Positions 59,885-64,000 of a DNA stretch of 64,000 nt are shown here, piece by piece. The stretch covers positions 62,464 to 126,463 of the forward strand of contig NZ_LMSB01000074.1 of NCBI RefSeq assembly GCF_001428005.1, given 5' to 3'. Positions within the stretch are counted from its first letter, which is position 1, and every line of letters starts with the position of its first letter. Under the pieces are notes generated by a model that was not told where the DNA came from, ran no database searches, and was given only the letters and a program-made list of their open reading frames with translations. The translations under genes and the position numbers were made by a program. The stretch comes from Arthrobacter sp. Soil736 (GTDB lineage: Bacteria > Actinomycetota > Actinomycetes > Actinomycetales > Micrococcaceae).

Positions 59885-61648
59885 ATGCGCTTCGGCCGTA
59901 TTTCCAAAGCAGTGGGCGTCGCAGCTGTTGCTGCTCTTGCTCTCAGCGCCTGCGCGGGCAACACCGGGACAACCCCGACGAGCGCTGCAGCTGGCAAGCA
60001 GGGTGGCAACGCCACCGTCGTTGAAGTCAACGCTTTCTCGTCGTTCAACCAAGGATCTGCCGACGGAAACAGCGACATCAACGGCAACATCAGCTACATC
60101 ACGCATTCGGGCTTCTTCTACGTGGACGACAAACTCAACGTTGTCCACAACGACAAGTTCGGCAAATACGAAAAGGTCTCAGATGATCCGCTGACGGTCA
60201 AGTACACCGTCAATGAAGGCGTGAAGTGGTCAGACGGCGAGGCTATCGACGCCGGCGACCTCCTCCTGTCCTGGGCGGCCAACTCCGGTTATTACGACGA
60301 CGCCGACGCCGACGCGAAGACGGGCACCACGTACTTCACCACCGCCGCAGACACCAGCGGGCTGAACCTGACCGAGTTCCCCGAAGTCGGCGACGACGGC
60401 CGGTCAATCACACTCAAGTACGCCAAGCCCTTCGCCGACTGGGAAATCGCCTTTGACATGGACCTGCCGGCCCACGTCGTGGCCAAGAAGGGCGGCCTGG
60501 CAGACGAGAAGGCACTGATCGACCTCCTTAAGAAGACTCCGCGCGGCGACGCCAAGGCACCGAAGGTCAACGCCGAACTCAAGAAGGTCGCGGACTTCTG
60601 GAACCACGGCTTCGACACCAAGACGCTGCCGAGTGATCCCTCCCTGTACCTCTCGAGCGGTCCCTACATCGTCAAGAGCGTCGAGCAGGATGCGTCCATG
60701 ACGCTCGTCAAGAACAAGGACTACACCTGGGGCCCCGAGGCCCACCTGGATGAAATCACCATCCGCTACATCGGTTCCGCACCGGCAGCTGTCCAGGCAC
60801 TCAAGAACGGCGAGGCGGACGTCATTGCCCCGCAGCCCTCGGCTGACACGCTGGAGCAGCTCAAGGCACTGCAGAGCCAGGGCATGACCACCGAGAGCTT
60901 TGGCGAACTTGCCTATGACCACCTGGACCTGAACTTCTCCGGCCCCTTCAAGGACAAGAAAGTCCGTGAAGCGTTCATGAAGACGGTTCCGCGCCAGGAC
61001 ATCGTGGACAAGATCGTCAAGAAGCTCGACCCGAATGCCAAGCCGCTGGACTCCGAGCTCTTCCTTCCGTCCCAGGCCAAGTACGCCGACTCCGTCAAGA
61101 ACAACGGGTCCGCGAACTACGCGTCCGTTGACATCGCCGGCGCCAAGGAACTCCTGGCCGGAGCCACTCCGGAAATCAAGATCATGTACAACAAGGACAA
61201 CCCCAACCGCGTTGACGCCTTCTCGCTGATCCGCGAATCGGCCACCAAGGCCGGCTTCAAGATCGTCGACGGCGGCCTGGGAGCTTCCGACTGGAGCGGC
61301 ACCCTGGGCGACGGCAGCTACGATGCCACCATCTTCGGCTGGATCAACTCGGGTGTTGGCGTGTCCGGCGTTCCGCAGATCTTCAAGAGCACCGGCGGCA
61401 GCAACTTCAACGGGTTCAAGAGCGCCGAAGCGGACAAGCTCATGGACGAGTTGATCGTCACCACGGACAAGGGCAAGCAGGACGACCTGACTGCCCAGAT
61501 CGACAAGCAGATCTGGGACGAAGCCTACGGCGTTCCGTTGTTCCAGACCGTCGGCGTTGCAGCCTTCAGCGACCGCATTACCGGAGTGAAGTCCAGCCCG
61601 GCCCAGCGCGGGGTCTGGTGGAATGTTTGGGACTGGCAGGTCAAGTAG
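59885..61648 (+). CDS. Peptide/oligopeptide ABC transporter substrate-binding lipoprotein
   Basis: 587 aa from ATG 59885, with AAGGAGG eight bases upstream. Lipobox LSAC with Cys23. The SBP_bac_5 fold is clear: FNQGSADGNSDINGNISYIT at the start, the family motif VKYTVNEGVKWSDGEAIDAG DLLLSW, LYLSSGPYIVKSVEQDASMT and VREAFMKTVPRQDIVDKIV. Binds peptides or related solutes outside the membrane for the permeases encoded downstream. The 252 bases before it, after the terminator at 59632, should hold its promoter, but none is clear. Confidence 0.93.
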   Translation: MRFGRISKAVGVAAVAALALSACAGNTGTTPTSAAAGKQGGNATVVEVNAFSSFNQGSADGNSDINGNISYITHSGFFYVDDKLNVVHNDKFGKYEKVSDDPLTVKYTVNEGVKWSDGEAIDAGDLLLSWAANSGYYDDADADAKTGTTYFTTAADTSGLNLTEFPEVGDDGRSITLKYAKPFADWEIAFDMDLPAHVVAKKGGLADEKALIDLLKKTPRGDAKAPKVNAELKKVADFWNHGFDTKTLPSDPSLYLSSGPYIVKSVEQDASMTLVKNKDYTWGPEAHLDEITIRYIGSAPAAVQALKNGEADVIAPQPSADTLEQLKALQSQGMTTESFGELAYDHLDLNFSGPFKDKKVREAFMKTVPRQDIVDKIVKKLDPNAKPLDSELFLPSQAKYADSVKNNGSANYASVDIAGAKELLAGATPEIKIMYNKDNPNRVDAFSLIRESATKAGFKIVDGGLGASDWSGTLGDGSYDATIFGWINSGVGVSGVPQIFKSTGGSNFNGFKSAEADKLMDELIVTTDKGKQDDLTAQIDKQIWDEAYGVPLFQTVGVAAFSDRITGVKSSPAQRGVWWNVWDWQVK

Positions 61649-61681
61649 GCCTCCGGGCCCAGGCCTGACAGGCTAGTACAG

Positions 61682-61717
61682 GCGCCGGGACCATAAGCAC
61701 TACGGTCCCGGCGCTTT
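61682..61717 (+). terminator. Hairpin between binding-protein and permease genes
   Basis: GCGCCGGGACC (61682-61692) pairs with GGTCCCGGCGC (61704-61714), followed by TTTCT. It would end most transcripts after the binding-protein gene and reduce permease expression, a common way to set subunit ratios. Confidence 0.75.
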
Positions 61718-61836
61718 CTAGCGCCAGAGCCTGCTGCCCGGCCCGGGCCGATCATCAAAGGCCCCGTGCGCGACGGCGAACCAAGACTGCGAGCTGACCG
61801 GGCGGATCCCCGGGCACCAAACCAGAGGCAAATACC

Positions 61837-63378
61837 ATGTTGACTTACATCGTCCGGCGGCTCGTGACCGCCGCCCTGATCCTGCTGGGCGCATCCTTCC
61901 TCGTGTACCTCCTGACAGCGGCGTCCGGTGATCCGCTCGCGGAATTCCGTGCCAGCAATGCCCCGAACCGCGACCAGCTCATGGCCGCCCGGTCGAACCT
62001 GCTTGATCTCGACACGCCTGCCCCCATCCGGTACTTCAAATGGCTTGCCGGAGCCTCCCAATGCCTGATCCCGTTCGCCGGAACCTGCGACCTCGGGCGG
62101 AACACCGCGAACCAGCCCATCACCGCCGCCCTTGGCCACGCGCTGATCCAGACGCTGACGCTCGTCACGGCCGCGACCGTGCTCGCCATCCTTGTGGGCA
62201 TCACGCTCGGCATCATCACGGCGCTCCGCCAGTACAGCACCCTGGACTACGGCGTGACGTTCATGGCCTTCCTGTTCTTTTCGCTGCCGATCTTCTGGGT
62301 GGCCGTGCTGCTCAAGGAATTCGGCGCCATCGGGTTTAACAATTTCCTGCGGAATCCCGAGATTCCGCTGCCGGCAGCCATCGGCATCGGTGCCGCCCTG
62401 GGACTCGTCGCGGCCATCATCGCCGGCGGCGACCCCAAGCGCCGGGCACTGATCGGAGGCGTCGTTTTTGCGGTGGTCACCGCCGTCCTCATCTATTTTT
62501 CGGTGACGCTCTGGTTCAAGACACCGGGCCTGGGGCCCGTGGTCATCGGCATCGCCGGCGTCGGACTGGCCTACGCCGTCACCCTCCTCACGGCGGGCCT
62601 GAAGAACCGCAAGGCGCTGCAGTCGGCACTCATTGCCGTGGGCGTGGGCCTGGTGGCATATTTTGCCATCCAGCCGCTGCTGAACCAGGCAACGTTCCTG
62701 ATGATCGTCCTCCTCGCTATCGCAACAGTCCTCGTCGGCGTGGCCATCGGCTACCTCGTGGGCGGCTACGACCGCGGACAATCCATGCGGTCGGCGGCCA
62801 TCACCTCTTTTCTCGTGGGGTTCCTCATCGTCCTGGACCGCTTCATGCAGGCCTGGCCCACATATTTCGACAACAGCAGGGTCCGCGGACGGCCCATCGC
62901 GACCATCGGCGCCAGCACCCCCAACATTGAAGGCGACTTCTGGGTCGTGAGCCTGGACTCGTTCACCCACCTCATCCTGCCGACCTCGGCGCTCGTCCTC
63001 ATCTCGTTGGCCGGGTACACCCGGTTCACCCGGGCGTCAATGCTGGAAATCATGAACATGGATTACATCCGTACGGCACGGGCCAAAGGACTGTCTGAGC
63101 GGACAGTCGTGATGCGGCACGCGTTCCGGAACGCTTTGATCCCCATTGCCACCATCGTTGCCTTCGACATCGGCGGCCTCATCGGCGGCGCCGTCATCAC
63201 GGAGACTGTTTTTTCGGTCCGCGGCATGGGCTTCCTGTTCCTCGACGGTATCCAGCACGTGGACCCCAACCCTGTCATGGGCGTGTTCATCTGCGTGGCG
63301 ATCACAGCCATGGTGTTCAACCTCATCGCGGACCTTGCCTACTCCGCGCTTGATCCACGAGTAAGGGTGAAAGCATGA
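61837..63378 (+). CDS. ABC transporter permease, OppB/DppB-like with long insertion
   Basis: 513 aa, against about 310-340 for ordinary OppB. N-terminus MLTYIVRRLVTAALILLGAS FLVYLL and the C-terminal core with EAA loop AKGLSERTVVMRHAFRNALI are typical. Between about residues 170 and 350 is an extra hydrophobic stretch with several more helices (AAIGIGAALGLVAAIIAGGD, PVVIGIAGVGLAYAVTLLTA). Transports peptides with the adjacent binding protein. Its stop overlaps the ATG of the next permease. Confidence 0.92.
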   Translation: MLTYIVRRLVTAALILLGASFLVYLLTAASGDPLAEFRASNAPNRDQLMAARSNLLDLDTPAPIRYFKWLAGASQCLIPFAGTCDLGRNTANQPITAALGHALIQTLTLVTAATVLAILVGITLGIITALRQYSTLDYGVTFMAFLFFSLPIFWVAVLLKEFGAIGFNNFLRNPEIPLPAAIGIGAALGLVAAIIAGGDPKRRALIGGVVFAVVTAVLIYFSVTLWFKTPGLGPVVIGIAGVGLAYAVTLLTAGLKNRKALQSALIAVGVGLVAYFAIQPLLNQATFLMIVLLAIATVLVGVAIGYLVGGYDRGQSMRSAAITSFLVGFLIVLDRFMQAWPTYFDNSRVRGRPIATIGASTPNIEGDFWVVSLDSFTHLILPTSALVLISLAGYTRFTRASMLEIMNMDYIRTARAKGLSERTVVMRHAFRNALIPIATIVAFDIGGLIGGAVITETVFSVRGMGFLFLDGIQHVDPNPVMGVFICVAITAMVFNLIADLAYSALDPRVRVKA

Positions 63379-64000
63379 GCCAGCCCAGTCAGCAGGATGA
63401 AATCATGGCCGAGCAGGCCGGCCTGCAGCACCAGGCCGCTGCCGGGATTGAACCCGTCATCGAGGCCAAGGGCCTCAGCCAAGGGCAGATCGTCCGCAAG
63501 CGCTTCCTCGGCCACTCCGGCGCCATCGTCGGCCTGGCCGTCTTCGCCGTGATCTTTGTCATGGCGTTCACGTCCGTGGGCTATGCAGGCATTCCGGGGT
63601 GGTGGAAGTTCGGCCACGAGACCGTGACTCCGCTGGTAAACGACGGAGCCCCGACCTCCTCGGTGTGGCCCCTCGCCTGGGGAGAGCACCCGTTCGGGCA
63701 GGACAGGATTGGCCGGGACCTGTTCGCCATGACCATGCGCGGAGCCCAGCAGTCCATCACCATCATGGTGGTCATCGGGCTCATCGCAGGACTTATCGGC
63801 GTCGTCGTGGGGGCCCTGTCCGGCTACTTCAGGGGCTGGGTGGAAGCCATCCTCATGCGCCTCACGGACGTCATCATCATTGTGCCGGCCCTGCTGCTGG
63901 CGGCGGTGATGGCGCAGATGGCCAACCGACGCGACGAAGCGGGATGGTTCGCATCGTTCGCCAGCACCAACGGCGTGCTCGCCATCGGCATCTTCCTCGG
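63375..64000 (+). CDS. ABC transporter permease, OppC/DppC-like (cut by window end)
   Basis: ATG 63375 overlaps the OppB-like stop (ATGA). 208 residues are visible. A long cytoplasmic N-terminus precedes the helix SGAIVGLAVFAVIFVMAFTS. PFGQDRIGRDLFAMTMRGAQ is the diagnostic OppC motif (HpLGTDxxGRDv), and VVIGLIAGLIGVVVGALSGY then RLTDVIIIVPALLLAA follow. The EAA loop lies beyond the window. Part of the peptide importer operon. Confidence 0.92.
   Translation, partial: MSQPSQQDEIMAEQAGLQHQAAAGIEPVIEAKGLSQGQIVRKRFLGHSGAIVGLAVFAVIFVMAFTSVGYAGIPGWWKFGHETVTPLVNDGAPTSSVWPLAWGEHPFGQDRIGRDLFAMTMRGAQQSITIMVVIGLIAGLIGVVVGALSGYFRGWVEAILMRLTDVIIIVPALLLAAVMAQMANRRDEAGWFASFASTNGVLAIGIFL

Noticed and set aside
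61525..62970. 481-aa minus-strand open frame
   Set aside because: Antisense to the binding protein and OppB-like permease; composition (Asp/Gly/His/Arg rich) is typical of GC-rich shadow frames.

Overview
The window reads as a high-GC actinobacterial chromosome, most likely Arthrobacter or a close Micrococcaceae relative. This rests on codon use, the xseB-xseA-ispH-rmuC-ychF neighbourhood, BadF-type and pirin genes, and actinobacterial OpuC-type and peptide ABC operons. No taxonomic search was possible.

Region 1 (about 1-15.7 kb) looks like a decaying genomic island. It starts inside a secreted phosphoesterase with PKD and Ig-like domains. It then carries a GIY-YIG relic, an RCC1-repeat fragment, a broken secreted zinc metalloprotease, a serine resolvase, a phage-type zinc-ribbon gene, an intact RES/MbcA-type toxin-antitoxin pair, a GT-rich minisatellite, and relics of an AAA ATPase, a 5'-nucleotidase, a lipoprotein and a DUF4209 protein. 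It ends with a tyrosine integrase and excisionase beside a tmRNA-like 3' end (probable att site) and an IS481 remnant. Many genes here are split by one-base frameshifts although the protein sequence is still readable across frames.

Region 2 (about 15.7-29 kb) is mixed accessory DNA. It holds a frameshifted Clp-N gene pair, a GH13 glucan-branching-type enzyme, a catabolic patch (PLP lyase, CMD-family protein, nitrilase, VOC protein, truncated amidohydrolase), a helicase-associated-domain protein with an out-of-frame middle, small membrane proteins, and a divergent XRE-cupin regulator and flavin oxidoreductase pair with a palindromic operator candidate.

Region 3 (about 29-55.8 kb) is orderly chromosome with intact reading frames. 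It contains corA, two Lrp regulators, MFS exporters, an ArsR-type regulator behind a six-unit 14-bp repeat array, a Cys/Met-metabolism PLP enzyme whose expected catalytic lysine is asparagine, LysR, nitronate monooxygenase, BadF-type kinase, pirin, Nudix, rsgA, a four-gene OpuC-type osmoprotectant transporter, an aminotransferase, PPK2, xseB-xseA, ispH, rmuC and ychF.

Region 4 (55.8-59.6 kb) is an insertion at the 3' end of ychF. The terminal ychF codons recur three more times. The last copy sits just before a strong terminator that was probably ychF's own. Between the copies lie a GNAT gene, an alpha/beta hydrolase, a condensation-domain/GNAT fusion and a PIN-toxin fragment.

Region 5 (59.9-64 kb) is the start of a peptide/nickel-type ABC importer operon: lipoprotein binding protein, an unusually long OppB-like permease, and an OppC-like permease cut by the window edge.
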